64,000 nt of DNA from Aciduricibacillus chroicocephali (GCF_030762805.1 NZ_CP129113.1:16001-80000), one strand, 5' to 3'; shown: positions 1 to 8,386, numbered from the stretch's first letter. Notes: generated by a model from the letters alone, not told the origin. A program made the numbers and translations.

Positions 1-597
<597 letters not shown>

Positions 598-600
598 AGA

Positions 601-647
601 AAAATTACTAGGGCCTCTGACACTAGAGGGGCCCTAGTAATTTTTTT
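601..647 (+). terminator. Rho-independent terminator of serS
   Basis: Long stem pairing ACTAGGGCC with GGCCCTAGT, extended by flanking A/T pairs, followed by a run of seven T. Confidence 0.9.
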
Positions 648-667
648 ATAAAAAAATACTTCAAGTG

Positions 668-696
668 TTGACAATAAGACAAGCGTGCTGTATTAT
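668..696 (+). promoter_or_regulatory. SigA promoter of tRNA-Ser
   Basis: TTGACA (668-673), 17-nt spacer, TATTAT (691-696), about 22 nt before the tRNA 5' end. Confidence 0.9.
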
Positions 697-718
697 TAAT
701 CATGTTCCAATTTCACAT

Positions 719-808
719 GGAGGTATACCCAAGTCTGGCTGAAGGGATCGGTCTTGAAAACCGACAGGGGTGTAACAGCCCGCGGGGGTTCGAATCCCTC
801 TACCTCCT
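719..808 (+). tRNA. tRNA-Ser(TGA)
   Basis: Class II tRNA with a long variable arm. Acceptor strands GGAGGTA (719-725) and TACCTCC (801-807) pair perfectly. The anticodon loop carries TGA, which reads UCA and related Ser codons. The T-loop is GTTCGAATC. The 3' CCA is not encoded. Confidence 0.95.
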
Positions 809-822
809 CTTAACCAATAAGG

Positions 823-866
823 TAGTCGCTCGCGAATTGACGCAGCGGCTATTTTATTTTTTTTGC
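823..866 (+). terminator. Terminator of tRNA-Ser
   Basis: Eight-base-pair stem TAGTCGCT/AGCGGCTA (one G-U pair) followed by a T-rich tract. Confidence 0.75.
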
Positions 867-911
867 CCAAAAAGCTATAATGGAAGAAGTAGCAGAAAGG
901 GAGTGCCATAA

Positions 912-1733
912 ATGTTCAAAAAAGTCGCATTTATCGGCGCGGGTTCTATGGCAGAAGCAATTATTGCGGGACTTGCCAAAGATGAGAGCCTCGTCAAACG
1001 TGAAAATATTGTCGTTACAAATAAACTAAATGAAGATCGCCTTGAAGAACTACATCATAAGTACGGCATTACGACGCTTGTCGGTAAAGCTGCAGTTGTA
1101 CGAGATGCGGATATTATTGTCCTTTCTATGAAACCAAAGGACTTGGCTGAAGCAGTGGAAGATATTAAAAACTTCGTACAGGAAGATCAAGTCATTGTCT
1201 CAGTCATTGCTGGAGCTTCATGCGAACGTATTGCTAACCTATTCGGTAAAAAGATTCCAGTGATTCGAACGATGCCTAATACTTCGGCAATGATTGGCTA
1301 TTCGGCAACAGCTCTCTCAAAAGGAGAATATGCAACAGAAAAACAATTGCAGGATGCTATTGCACTCTTCGAAACTGTTGGCTCTGCCTTTGTTGTGAAG
1401 GAAGATGAAATGCATGCAGTGACAAGCATCTCGGGAAGCGGACCGGCTTATTTCTACTTTATGGTAGAAGCGATGCAAGAAGCGGCAGGAAAAGTTGGTC
1501 TTCGTCCAGAGATTGCCCAGGATTTGATCGTCCAGACAATTGTCGGAGCGGGTCAGATGCTAAAAGTTACAGAAGAAGATGCTGGTGTCTTGCGGAAGAA
1601 CATTACAAGCCCAGGGGGAACAACGCAGGCTGCATTAGAGACACTTGCAACAGAGAATTTCCAGGAAGCTGTTATCAAGTGTGTAGAAAGCTGTTACAAT
1701 CGTTCTCGTGAAATGGGTAAGGAAAACGGCTAA
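912..1733 (+). CDS. proC: Pyrroline-5-carboxylate reductase
   Basis: Reduces pyrroline-5-carboxylate to proline with NAD(P)H, the last step of proline synthesis; cytoplasmic. At 273 residues it is the normal family length. Shown by the N-terminal Rossmann signature GAGSMAEAI (residues 9-17), SGSGPAY (174-180) and the C-terminal family signature SPGGTTQAALETL (233-245). The start ATG follows AAAGGGAGTG. It stands alone between a tRNA terminator and its own terminator. A TATAAT at 876-881 may be its -10, but the -35 is poor. B. subtilis has several paralogues (proG, proI, comER), and I cannot say which this corresponds to. Confidence 0.93.
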   Translation: MFKKVAFIGAGSMAEAIIAGLAKDESLVKRENIVVTNKLNEDRLEELHHKYGITTLVGKAAVVRDADIIVLSMKPKDLAEAVEDIKNFVQEDQVIVSVIAGASCERIANLFGKKIPVIRTMPNTSAMIGYSATALSKGEYATEKQLQDAIALFETVGSAFVVKEDEMHAVTSISGSGPAYFYFMVEAMQEAAGKVGLRPEIAQDLIVQTIVGAGQMLKVTEEDAGVLRKNITSPGGTTQAALETLATENFQEAVIKCVESCYNRSREMGKENG

Positions 1734-1739
1734 TTGGGG

Positions 1740-1764
1740 AGCTGCCTTTTTAGGTGGCTTTTTT
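1740..1764 (+). terminator. Terminator of proC
   Basis: Seven-base-pair stem AGCTGCC/GGTGGCT (two G-U pairs) followed by six T. Confidence 0.75.
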
Positions 1765-1840
1765 CGTCCAGATGACAGGTGAGAGCCCAGTCCTTCCTTT
1801 TGCGGGTGTATCTGAAAAGCCTCTCTCGCACAGGAATAGT

Positions 1841-1877
1841 GTCTTTTACATAGAATTTACCCACATGTGTAAAAGAC
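1841..1877. repeat. Perfect 10-bp inverted repeat upstream of tRNA-Arg
   Basis: GTCTTTTACA (1841-1850) and TGTAAAAGAC (1868-1877) flank a 17-nt centre. There is no T run and no gene around it. The rest of 1765-1997 shows nothing recognisable apart from the tRNA promoter. Confidence 0.5.
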
Positions 1878-1950
1878 GTAGAGTTTGCACACATACTTCA
1901 TAATAATCATCTCGTGAGCTTTATAAAAAAGTTAGTTCAAAGGCATATTC

Positions 1951-1979
1951 TTTTCAAATACCGGCCGTTTTAGTATAAT
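1951..1979 (+). promoter_or_regulatory. Probable SigA promoter of tRNA-Arg
   Basis: TTTTCA (1951-1956), 17-nt spacer, perfect TATAAT (1974-1979), ending 18 nt before the tRNA. Confidence 0.65.
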
Positions 1980-1997
1980 AACATTGTTGTTTTTACT

Positions 1998-2070
1998 GCC
2001 CCCGTAGCTCAGGGGATAGAGCATCGGTTTCCTAAACCGTGTGTCGCAGGTTCGAATCCTGCCGGGGGCG
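1998..2070 (+). tRNA. tRNA-Arg(CCT)
   Basis: 73-nt cloverleaf. Acceptor GCCCCCG/CGGGGGC is perfect. D arm is GCTC/GAGC. The anticodon loop TTCCTAA gives anticodon CCT (Arg AGG codon). T-arm GCAGG-TTCGAAT-CCTGC is perfect. The outer pair of the anticodon stem is a T-T mismatch. CCA is not encoded. Confidence 0.95.
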
Positions 2071-2094
2071 TATATATTTTATATGAAAAATAGA

Positions 2095-2126
2095 AGAAGC
2101 CTTTCTCCACTGTGAGAAAGGCTTCT
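2095..2126. terminator. Bidirectional terminator between tRNA-Arg and minus-strand gene
   Basis: Perfect 13-bp stem AGAAGCCTTTCTC/GAGAAAGGCTTCT with a 6-nt loop. The better T tract (CTATTTTT) lies on the minus strand, so it mainly ends the small membrane protein gene. Confidence 0.85.
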
Positions 2127-2135
2127 CTATCTATA

Positions 2136-2330
2136 TTAAGGTGTAGTCTGGTTTTCCCTTTTTTCTCTTAAGAATTTCAAGAGATTGCTGAAGAACTCCA
2201 ATAAGGTGAAAAAGGCGACGAGAGCCCAAATCCATTTAATCCCTGTTGTGTTAAGCCAGAAGCTTGAGATGACGACATAAATGAACAAAGCAGCTAGACA
2301 GCCGGAAAAAATAAGACGTTTTTTAGACAT
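2136..2330 (-). CDS. Small two-helix membrane protein of unknown function
   Basis: I do not recognise this 64-residue protein. It has a basic N terminus (MSKKR), a hydrophobic segment at about residues 6-26, a second at about 33-52, and a charged tail (KFLREKRENQ), so two membrane spans are likely. The start is well supported by a strong ribosome binding site (AGGAGGGGTG) 5-8 nt upstream, and it ends at a shared terminator. It runs opposite to its neighbours and is not part of an operon. The ribosome binding site and terminator make it a real gene; function is unknown. Confidence 0.75.
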   Translation of the reverse strand: MSKKRLIFSGCLAALFIYVVISSFWLNTTGIKWIWALVAFFTLLEFFSNLLKFLREKRENQTTP

Positions 2331-2481
2331 GATGGCACCCCTCCTATGTCAGTATAATAAAGACTATTGTAAAATAGACAGAAATTTCATGTGCTATGGC
2401 GATAAGTTAAAAGCATAAATATTTATTTATCCATCTATATTCGGCATCAATGCTAGTCAATTCAGAATAAGCATCCCGGCT

Positions 2482-2495
2482 TTGTCTGTTATAAT
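2482..2495 (+). promoter_or_regulatory. Extended -10 promoter of acsA
   Basis: TG-T-TATAAT (TG at 2487-2488, TATAAT at 2490-2495) with no good -35. A GC-rich mini-hairpin GGCAGA/TCTGCC (2524-2539) lies between it and the ribosome binding site. A weak cre-like stretch (AAAGCGGTGTTT, near 2502) could bind CcpA, but it departs from consensus. Confidence 0.55.
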
Positions 2496-2559
2496 GTATT
2501 AAAGCGGTGTTTTATTGAAGCTTGGCAGAGTCTTCTGCCTATAAGGGGGATCTGTAAAA

Positions 2560-4284
2560 ATGGTATTCCAGGAAAAACATTTGCCTGCACAAGAAGGTTC
2601 ATATAATTTACAGGATTATGATACATATCGGGAGAATTTCTCCTGGGAAGATATGAAAAAGAACTTTAGCTGGAATGAAACAGGAAAGGTGAACATTGCT
2701 TATGAAGCAGTGGATCGTCACGCGCAGAATCCTGAGAAAAAGGATCAAGTGGCACTGTATTATTCCGCACCTGACCGTGAAGAACAGCTGACGTATGCTG
2801 AACTTTCCGCGAAAAGTGATCAATTTGCAAATGTTCTAAAGGCGAAAGGTGTTGTGAAAGGAGACCGTGTATTCCTTTTCATGCCGCGCAGTCCGGAATT
2901 TTATATTTCGTTCTTCGGTATTCTGAAGATTGGTGCAGTCGCTGGTCCTCTCTTTGAAGCGTTTATGGAGCAGGCTGTCCGTGATCGTCTGGAGGATAGT
3001 GAGGCAAAGGTTCTCATTACGACGAAAGAACTGGTTGGACGTGTTCCTCAGGATGAACTTCCAAAGTTGGAGAAAATCGTGATTGTCGGTGAACAGCCGG
3101 AACAGTCATCAGAGAAGTATATAGATTATGCCAAGGAAATGAACAGTGCACCAATCGATTTTGATATCGAATGGGTCGATCTTGAAGACGGTATGTTGCT
3201 TCATTATACTTCTGGTTCAACAGGAAAACCAAAGGGTGTTTACCACGTCCATAACAATATGATTCAGCACTATGCTACGGCTGAGTGGGTGCTTGATCTG
3301 CGTGATAACGATATTTACTGGTGTACAGCGGATCCAGGTTGGGTTACAGGTACAAGTTACGGCATCTTCGGACCTTGGCTGAAAGGTGTCACGAATGTCG
3401 TCCGCGGTGGTCGGTTCACACCGGATTCATGGTATCAGACATTGCAGGATTACAAAGTGACAGTATGGTATACAGCACCGACAGCACTTCGCATGTTCAT
3501 GAGCGCGGGTGAGGAAGTCAAAAATAAATATGATTTATCACATCTCCGTCATATGCTCAGTGTCGGTGAGCCACTTAACCCGGAAGTCATCGTTTGGGCT
3601 GAGGAAGCATTCGGTAAGCGAATCCATGATACTTGGTGGATGACTGAGACAGGCGCAATGCTTATCGCCAACTTGCCATCTGCAGAAATCCGCCCTGGTT
3701 CCATGGGGCGTCCGCTTCCAGGAATTGAGGCGTCAATTGTTGATGATGAAGGCAATGAAATCGGTGCGAACCAGATGGGCAATCTTGCGATCAAAGCAGG
3801 CTGGCCAGCGATGATGCGTAAAATCTGGGGGAATCCGGAGAAGTACGAGAGCTACTTTATCAATGGTTGGTATGTTTCAGGTGACAGTGCATATAAAGAC
3901 GAGGACGGCTACTTCTGGTTCCAGGGACGTGTAGATGATGTCATCAACACTTCAGGTGAACGTGTTGGCCCTTTTGAAGTTGAAAGCAAACTGATCGAAC
4001 ACCCAGCTGTTGCTGAAGCTGGTGTCATCGGAAAACCACATGCAGAACGCGGCGAAATCATTAAAGCATTCATCAAACTGAATGATGGTTACGAGGAGTC
4101 TGAGGATTTGCTTGAAGAAATCCGTCAATTTGTTAAAACAGGCCTGGCTGCTCATGCAGCACCTCGTGAAATGGAAATCAAAGATTCCATTCCAAAGACG
4201 CGGAGCGGTAAAATTATGCGCCGTCTCCTAAAGGCATGGGAACTCGGTTTGCCGACTGGGGATACTTCCACTTTGGAAGAATAA
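2560..4284 (+). CDS. acsA: Acetyl-CoA synthetase (AMP-forming)
   Basis: Activates acetate with ATP and CoA to acetyl-CoA for growth on acetate or re-use of overflow acetate; cytoplasmic. At 574 residues it matches the B. subtilis AcsA length (572) in my memory. ANL-superfamily motifs appear in order: ATP-binding P-loop YTSGSTGKPKG (216-226), WMTETG (360-365), hinge region SGDSAYKDEDGYFWFQGRVDD (440-460), and C-terminal PKTRSGKIMRR (546-556), whose lysine is catalytic and the acetylation target in the family. The ATG follows AAGGGGGA. It is monocistronic, with its own promoter and terminator. I do not remember acsA at this locus in B. subtilis, so it may have been relocated. Confidence 0.96.
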   Translation: MVFQEKHLPAQEGSYNLQDYDTYRENFSWEDMKKNFSWNETGKVNIAYEAVDRHAQNPEKKDQVALYYSAPDREEQLTYAELSAKSDQFANVLKAKGVVKGDRVFLFMPRSPEFYISFFGILKIGAVAGPLFEAFMEQAVRDRLEDSEAKVLITTKELVGRVPQDELPKLEKIVIVGEQPEQSSEKYIDYAKEMNSAPIDFDIEWVDLEDGMLLHYTSGSTGKPKGVYHVHNNMIQHYATAEWVLDLRDNDIYWCTADPGWVTGTSYGIFGPWLKGVTNVVRGGRFTPDSWYQTLQDYKVTVWYTAPTALRMFMSAGEEVKNKYDLSHLRHMLSVGEPLNPEVIVWAEEAFGKRIHDTWWMTETGAMLIANLPSAEIRPGSMGRPLPGIEASIVDDEGNEIGANQMGNLAIKAGWPAMMRKIWGNPEKYESYFINGWYVSGDSAYKDEDGYFWFQGRVDDVINTSGERVGPFEVESKLIEHPAVAEAGVIGKPHAERGEIIKAFIKLNDGYEESEDLLEEIRQFVKTGLAAHAAPREMEIKDSIPKTRSGKIMRRLLKAWELGLPTGDTSTLEE

Positions 4285-4290
4285 TAAGAA

Positions 4291-4327
4291 AAAAACCACG
4301 AAGCAATATGCTCCGTGGTTTTTTTTG
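4291..4327. terminator. Bidirectional terminator acsA / lipoprotein gene
   Basis: AAAAACCACG pairs with CGTGGTTTTT around a small inner stem, with T tracts on both strands. Confidence 0.9.
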
Positions 4328-4330
4328 TCT

Positions 4331-5281
4331 TCATTGTTGAGCTTGCTGCAAATCTTCCATGGAGATTTCCTGAGCGTCTTTTTTCACATCCTCAGGCACT
4401 TCAATCTCACCGTCAAATTTCTTCAGTGAATCAAGTGTAATATCCATATCCATCGTCATTGTAGCACCATCTTGCTCCATGGAAATGCTCATTTTCTGAT
4501 TCAGTTTTTTCTGTTCGAACGTATTCTTATCTATATAGAAAACGACATTCATGCTGTTGTATTTCATTTTATCCAGTGCATCTCCAGCAATTTGCTGAAT
4601 CTGTTCTCCCATGCTTTGCTTCATAATATCTTTAGCCTGATCCTTAAGTATGGACAGCCCTTTTTCATCCAGTTCAAGAGAGATGATGTACAGACCATCT
4701 TTCTCTTCTTTCTTCACGTACTTATTCTCATCCCCAGAATCTTGAATCTCTTTCATCATCTTAGTGAATTGCTGAATCTGTTCTGAAGGATTCTGAGACT
4801 GGCTGTTTTGCTGAAGCGCTTCCAAGTCCATTCCATTAATTGCAATCCAGCCTTGCCCTGGTGCTTCCTGATACATTGTTTTATCTTTATAGTAGCTATT
4901 TACTGGAACCTTCTGCCCTTCCATAGAAACAGTTCCTGTCAGTTCCATGGCGAAAGGTTTGTTTGTCACTTTAGACTGCATGTTAAGATCCTGATTGATT
5001 TCTTGTTTCTCATCACCTTGCTGAGCAAGAATATGAGTCTTTCCTGTCATATTATAAGACATGCCTGCCCAGTTATTCATCACTTTGCTAGATTTCTCTG
5101 TAATTTCTTCAGCTGTCAGTTCTTTTTCCTTTTTCTCATCAGCTTTTGCTTCCTTGTTGGCAGTCTCTTTACTCTGATTTTCTTCTGCCTTGTTGTTGTC
5201 CTTCGCATTGTCCTGACCGCATGCTGTGGCGAACATAGAAACGAGAATAGCCATGAGCAATACTTGCATAAAACGTTTCAT
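4331..5281 (-). CDS. Lipoprotein of the DUF6612 / LppX-LolA-like type
   Basis: Predicted lipid-anchored extracytoplasmic protein of 316 residues. The start at 5281 is chosen because it follows AGGAAGGGG and gives a textbook type II signal peptide: MKRF, hydrophobic VLLMAILVSMF, then ATA-Cys at about residue 21. A longer frame upstream has no signal and no ribosome binding site. Residues 22-55 are a low-complexity D/N/K/E linker. The rest resembles secreted DUF6612 lipoproteins ('NNWAGMSYNMTGKTH', ending 'DGEIEVPEDVKKDAQE'), with a probable lipid- or ligand-carrier fold. It is monocistronic. Lipoprotein status is very likely; family assignment is moderate and ligand unknown. Confidence 0.85.
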   Translation of the reverse strand: MKRFMQVLLMAILVSMFATACGQDNAKDNNKAEENQSKETANKEAKADEKKEKELTAEEITEKSSKVMNNWAGMSYNMTGKTHILAQQGDEKQEINQDLNMQSKVTNKPFAMELTGTVSMEGQKVPVNSYYKDKTMYQEAPGQGWIAINGMDLEALQQNSQSQNPSEQIQQFTKMMKEIQDSGDENKYVKKEEKDGLYIISLELDEKGLSILKDQAKDIMKQSMGEQIQQIAGDALDKMKYNSMNVVFYIDKNTFEQKKLNQKMSISMEQDGATMTMDMDITLDSLKKFDGEIEVPEDVKKDAQEISMEDLQQAQQ

Positions 5282-5542
5282 AGAAATTAAGCCCCTTCCT
5301 TTTACCCCTATTATTGGAAAACTCAGAGCTAATGTTATCGCATAAGTATTTGTGTTACAAGCAACCAAGGTCACAGAATTTACAGTTTTAGGGATAAACA
5401 TACTTGTATTTTTCCTGTGAGTTGCCAAAGAAAACAGCCATATATGTAACTTAATGATTAGAACAGTATTTACTGAATAAGGTAATTAACCTATAATTGG
5501 TAAAATAATACTAATTACGTGTGTGAAAGGGGCAAATTAAAA

Positions 5543-5829
5543 ATAAGTGTCCTGGTTAGGGTAGTACTTGAGGTGTTTCGTATTATATTTATTTTCCTAT
5601 TGCAGGGTTAGGGAGTATTGTTTTACAACAACTATATAATCGGTTCGGAGCCAATGAAGCATGGATCGGATATATTGCAATCTGGCTGAATATCTTCATA
5701 TTGTATCGGAATAGATTTCAATTTTCCGGCTGGTATAGGGGAGAAGGAAAAGTTTTATCGAAGGTTTTGACAAGAAGCCTGTTAACTTTATCTGTGTTTT
5801 TAATTATATGGCCTTTACTTATAAAGTGA
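5543..5829 (+). pseudogene. Decayed small membrane-protein gene (lost start, frameshift)
   Basis: A TATAAT (5492-5497) and a good ribosome binding site GAAAGGGG (5525-5532) precede a frame that begins with ATA (5543), not ATG. It reads SVLVRVVLEVFRIIFIFLLQG, then stops at 5609. Shifting frame at that point continues the same hydrophobic protein (GLGSIVLQQLYNRFG... WIGYIAIWLNIFILYRNRF ... SVFLIIWPLLIK) to the TGA at 5827-5829, just before a terminator. The downstream frame has no usable start. Together they would encode a ~95-residue protein with three hydrophobic segments. I read this as a mutated gene; a sequencing error could explain the frameshift but not also the ATA. Confidence 0.6.
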
Positions 5830-5862
5830 AGGTGAAATTATTAGAGGTTATTTTAAAAAAAG

Positions 5863-5898
5863 AAAAGCGCCAATCGTTTTGGATTGGCGCTTTCCCTT
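5863..5898. terminator. Bidirectional terminator downstream of hmp
   Basis: GCGCCAATC/GATTGGCGC stem extended by A/T pairs, with T-rich tracts on both strands. It ends hmp on the minus strand and the decayed gene on the plus strand. Confidence 0.9.
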
Positions 5899-5901
5899 TT
5901 A

Positions 5902-7131
5902 TTAAGCAATAGACATTCCAAGCTGTGGGCCAAAGTACTCGAAGTGACGATCTTCTTCTTTTACCCCCATTGCCTTCAAAGAATCTGAGACTGTTCTCAT
6001 GAAGTCTTCGAATCCACAGAAGTAGCAGGCAACGTCTGTTGTCGGAAGCAATTTGTTAAGCAAAGCTTCATCAACATAACCTTTGTAGTCATACTTTCCT
6101 TCATCCTCGACAAGTGGCTTGTTATAGACAAAGGTCATATGAACGTTTTTATTTTCTGTAGCAATCTGTTCCATCCGCTCTTTCATTGGGTGCATGTTGG
6201 ATGAGTAAGTTGCATAAATAAAGTAGATTTCACGTTCAGGCTGTTTGCGTGTCACTTCTTCAAGCATACTCATAACTGGAGTAAGGCCAACCCCACGGCT
6301 GATCAATACGAGCGGGCGAGCATCTTTTGTATCGACAATAAAGTCACCGGATGGAGCAGAAATTGGCAGAATGTCACCTTCCTGAACAGTTTCGTGCATG
6401 TAAGTTGAAACGATCCCGTCTGAATAATCGCCCTTTGCATCTTCACGTTTTACACTAATTCGATACATATCAGAGCCAGGTGCATCAGAAAGGCTATATT
6501 GACGCATATGAACGTATTTCTGTCCTGGTATTGTCGCTTTAACTGTAATGTACTGACCCGGCTTGTGCTTCATAATTGATTTGCCATCGACGGGTGCTAA
6601 ATAGAATGATGTAACAACATCGGATTCCTTTGTCTTGCGGACAATTTTGAAATCACGGAACCCATTCCATCCGCCTTCAGATGCAGCATCCTCTTCATAC
6701 ATACCTTTTTCGACACTGATGAAGACATCTGCAATGACTCCGTAGGCTTTAGCCCATGCGTCGATAATCTCATCAGTTGCAGCATCACCAAGTACATCCT
6801 TGATTGCTTTCAGCAAATACTTTCCAACAATCGGATAATGTTCTGCTTTGATATCAAGACTTTTGTGTTTTTCAGAAATCTGTTTTACAACAGGAAGAAT
6901 GTTTTCTAGCTGGTCAATATTTGCTGCAGCTGCATAAACAGTTGCTGCGAGGGCTTTTGGCTGGCCACCGCGTTTCTGATTTGTCTGGTTAAAGATGTTG
7001 TTCAGTTCAGGGACTTCAGAGAGCATCATTTCATAAAAGCGTTTTGTAATTGCGTTGCCGTGCTGTTCAAGTACTGGCACTGTGGATTTTACGATTTCAA
7101 TTGTTTTTGCATCCAAACCGGCATTTGCCAT
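5902..7131 (-). CDS. hmp: Flavohemoprotein, nitric oxide dioxygenase
   Basis: Detoxifies nitric oxide to nitrate using O2 and NAD(P)H; cytoplasmic. 409 residues, in the family range. Globin domain (1-140) has the B10 tyrosine in RFYEMM (about 33), the E7 glutamine in NQTNQK, and the proximal haem histidine in SEKHKS (about 89). The ferredoxin-reductase-like domain has the FAD motif RQYSLSDAPG and the nucleotide motif GVGLTPVMSML. The C terminus is FEYFGPQLGM, as in Hmp proteins. The start follows AAGGAGATG. The adjacent divergent nsrR and the dyad in the shared intergenic region indicate NO-responsive repression by NsrR. Confidence 0.96.
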   Translation of the reverse strand: MANAGLDAKTIEIVKSTVPVLEQHGNAITKRFYEMMLSEVPELNNIFNQTNQKRGGQPKALAATVYAAAANIDQLENILPVVKQISEKHKSLDIKAEHYPIVGKYLLKAIKDVLGDAATDEIIDAWAKAYGVIADVFISVEKGMYEEDAASEGGWNGFRDFKIVRKTKESDVVTSFYLAPVDGKSIMKHKPGQYITVKATIPGQKYVHMRQYSLSDAPGSDMYRISVKREDAKGDYSDGIVSTYMHETVQEGDILPISAPSGDFIVDTKDARPLVLISRGVGLTPVMSMLEEVTRKQPEREIYFIYATYSSNMHPMKERMEQIATENKNVHMTFVYNKPLVEDEGKYDYKGYVDEALLNKLLPTTDVACYFCGFEDFMRTVSDSLKAMGVKEEDRHFEYFGPQLGMSIA

Positions 7132-7163
7132 TTTGAAGCATCTCCTTTGTAGGTAGGAATTTT

Positions 7164-7188
7164 AAACAAGTATTATTAATACATGTTT
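7164..7188. promoter_or_regulatory. Probable NsrR operator in the hmp promoter
   Basis: A 25-bp near-perfect inverted repeat: AAACAAGTATT (7164-7174), ATT, AATACATGTTT (7178-7188), with one mismatch between the arms. On the minus strand it overlaps the likely hmp -10 region downstream of TTTACA. Its AT-rich dyad with ~11-bp arms fits known Bacillus NsrR sites. NsrR binding is inferred from the neighbouring gene. Confidence 0.75.
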
Positions 7189-7236
7189 AGTGTAAAACGA
7201 ATTATGGATGACTACAATAGGGAACGTAGCAAATTA

Positions 7237-7245
7237 TGTTACAAT
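7237..7245 (+). promoter_or_regulatory. Possible extended -10 promoter of nsrR
   Basis: TG-T-TACAAT (7237-7245), 34 nt before the nsrR start codon; no clear -35. Confidence 0.4.
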
Positions 7246-7278
7246 ATTGTGAAACGGTGAACAAGGAGCTTGGATTTC

Positions 7279-7713
7279 ATGAATCTGAAAAAATACACAG
7301 ATTACTCGCTGCGTGTGCTCATCTTTACGGCGACAAAAGGAGATGGTGAACTTTCCAGTATCAAAGAGATTTCGGAAGTTTACCATATCTCATCACATCA
7401 CCTCGGTAAAATCGTTTTTGAACTGAACAAGCTTGGCCTGATTGAAACAATCCGAGGCCGAGGCGGTGGTATCCGGCTTGCGAAAGACCCTGCAGAAATT
7501 AACATTGGCATGGTTGTCCGAGAGATGGAAGACGACTTCAATATCCTTGAGTGTTTTGACAAAGAGTTGAACCATTGCATTCTCTCACCTGCGTGCAAGT
7601 TGAAGCATGTGCTCAATGATGCCCTAAAGGCTTTTCTAGCTGTGCTCGACCAATATACACTCGCAGATCTTGTTTGGAATGATGATGAGCTGCGCCGTCT
7701 GTTTGGCCTGTAA
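7279..7713 (+). CDS. nsrR: Rrf2-family NO-sensing repressor NsrR
   Basis: Iron-sulphur transcription regulator that represses hmp until nitric oxide damages its cluster. 144 residues from ATG 7279, which lies 8 nt after AAGGAGCT; an upstream TTG would sit on that ribosome binding site. The N-terminal winged helix starts MNLKKYTDYSLRVLIF. The wing region IRGRGGGIRLAKDP is typical of Rrf2. Three cysteines (92, 100, 106, in ECF, HCI and ACK) are the expected cluster ligands. Divergent transcription from hmp and the operator dyad support NsrR over the related IscR or CymR. Confidence 0.92.
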   Translation: MNLKKYTDYSLRVLIFTATKGDGELSSIKEISEVYHISSHHLGKIVFELNKLGLIETIRGRGGGIRLAKDPAEINIGMVVREMEDDFNILECFDKELNHCILSPACKLKHVLNDALKAFLAVLDQYTLADLVWNDDELRRLFGL

Positions 7714-7750
7714 TTTTCACTATTCCCATGCTGTGAATTTTCTATTCATT

Positions 7751-7775
7751 GTTTCAAAATGTACAAGGCGGGAAG
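7751..7775 (+). promoter_or_regulatory. SigB-type promoter of yfkM
   Basis: GTTTCA (7751-7756), 13-nt spacer, GGGAAG (7770-7775), against consensus GTTTAA/GGGTAT. yfkM belongs to the SigB general stress regulon in B. subtilis. Confidence 0.65.
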
Positions 7776-7819
7776 ACATGTTTTGTGCATATAAAACAAT
7801 CGAAAAGGAGCGGATAATC

Positions 7820-8338
7820 ATGGGTAAACGAATTGCCTGTGTTGTTACAGATGAATTTGAAGATGTGGAATTTCAGGAACCTGCAGATGCCTATAAAGAG
7901 GAAGGACACGAAGTTGTTGTAATCGGCTTTGAGAAAGGTAAGAAAATCAAAGGGAAGCAAGGGGATGTCGAACTTACGGCAGATCTTGGAATTGATGATG
8001 CCAAAGCGGATGATTTCGATGCGCTCTTCATTCCGGGGGGCAACTCGCCAGACCAGCTTCGTGCGGATGACCGCTTTGTGAAGTTTGCTAAAAAGTTCAT
8101 GGATGATAAGAAACCGGTCTTCGCAATTTGTCACGGACCGCAGTTGCTCATTACGGCACGTACGCTTGAAGGCCGTGACGCAACAGGCTACAAATCGATT
8201 CAGGTGGATATTGATTATGCAAAGGCAAACTTGCATGACGAAGAGGTTGTCGTCTGCCAAAATCAGCTCGTTACAAGCCGTCAGCCAGATGACATCCCGG
8301 CGTTCAACCGTGAGTCATTAAAACTGCTTGCTTCATAA
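7820..8338 (+). CDS. yfkM: DJ-1/PfpI family general stress protein
   Basis: Class I glutamine-amidotransferase-like protein of the DJ-1/PfpI superfamily, a group linked to protease, chaperone or deglycase activity under stress; cytoplasmic. 172 residues from ATG 7820, preceded by AAAAGGAGCGG. A longer upstream frame has no such signal and would cross the SigB promoter. The nucleophile elbow AICHGPQLL has Cys at about 104, with the acidic partner in the DVEFQEP stretch (17-20) and PGGNSPDQLR at 72-81. Closest named relative in memory is B. subtilis YfkM (GSP18). Substrate is unknown. Confidence 0.88.
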   Translation: MGKRIACVVTDEFEDVEFQEPADAYKEEGHEVVVIGFEKGKKIKGKQGDVELTADLGIDDAKADDFDALFIPGGNSPDQLRADDRFVKFAKKFMDDKKPVFAICHGPQLLITARTLEGRDATGYKSIQVDIDYAKANLHDEEVVVCQNQLVTSRQPDDIPAFNRESLKLLAS

Positions 8339-8348
8339 ATAAATGAGA

Positions 8349-8386
8349 AAAGAGAGCCAATTATTAAATAGGCTCTCTTTTTTTAT
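8349..8386. terminator. Terminator of yfkM, probably shared with yaaH
   Basis: Perfect stem AAAGAGAGCC/GGCTCTCTTT with a 12-nt loop and a T run. The reverse strand also has a T-rich 3' flank. Confidence 0.88.

Noticed and set aside
4472..5290. Two plus-strand frames opposite the lipoprotein gene
   Set aside because: Shadows of the real minus-strand gene; Phe/Leu/His-rich composition typical of antisense frames.
5282..5428. 49-residue N-terminal extension of the lipoprotein
   Set aside because: It would bury the lipoprotein signal peptide and has no ribosome binding site; start at 5281 preferred.
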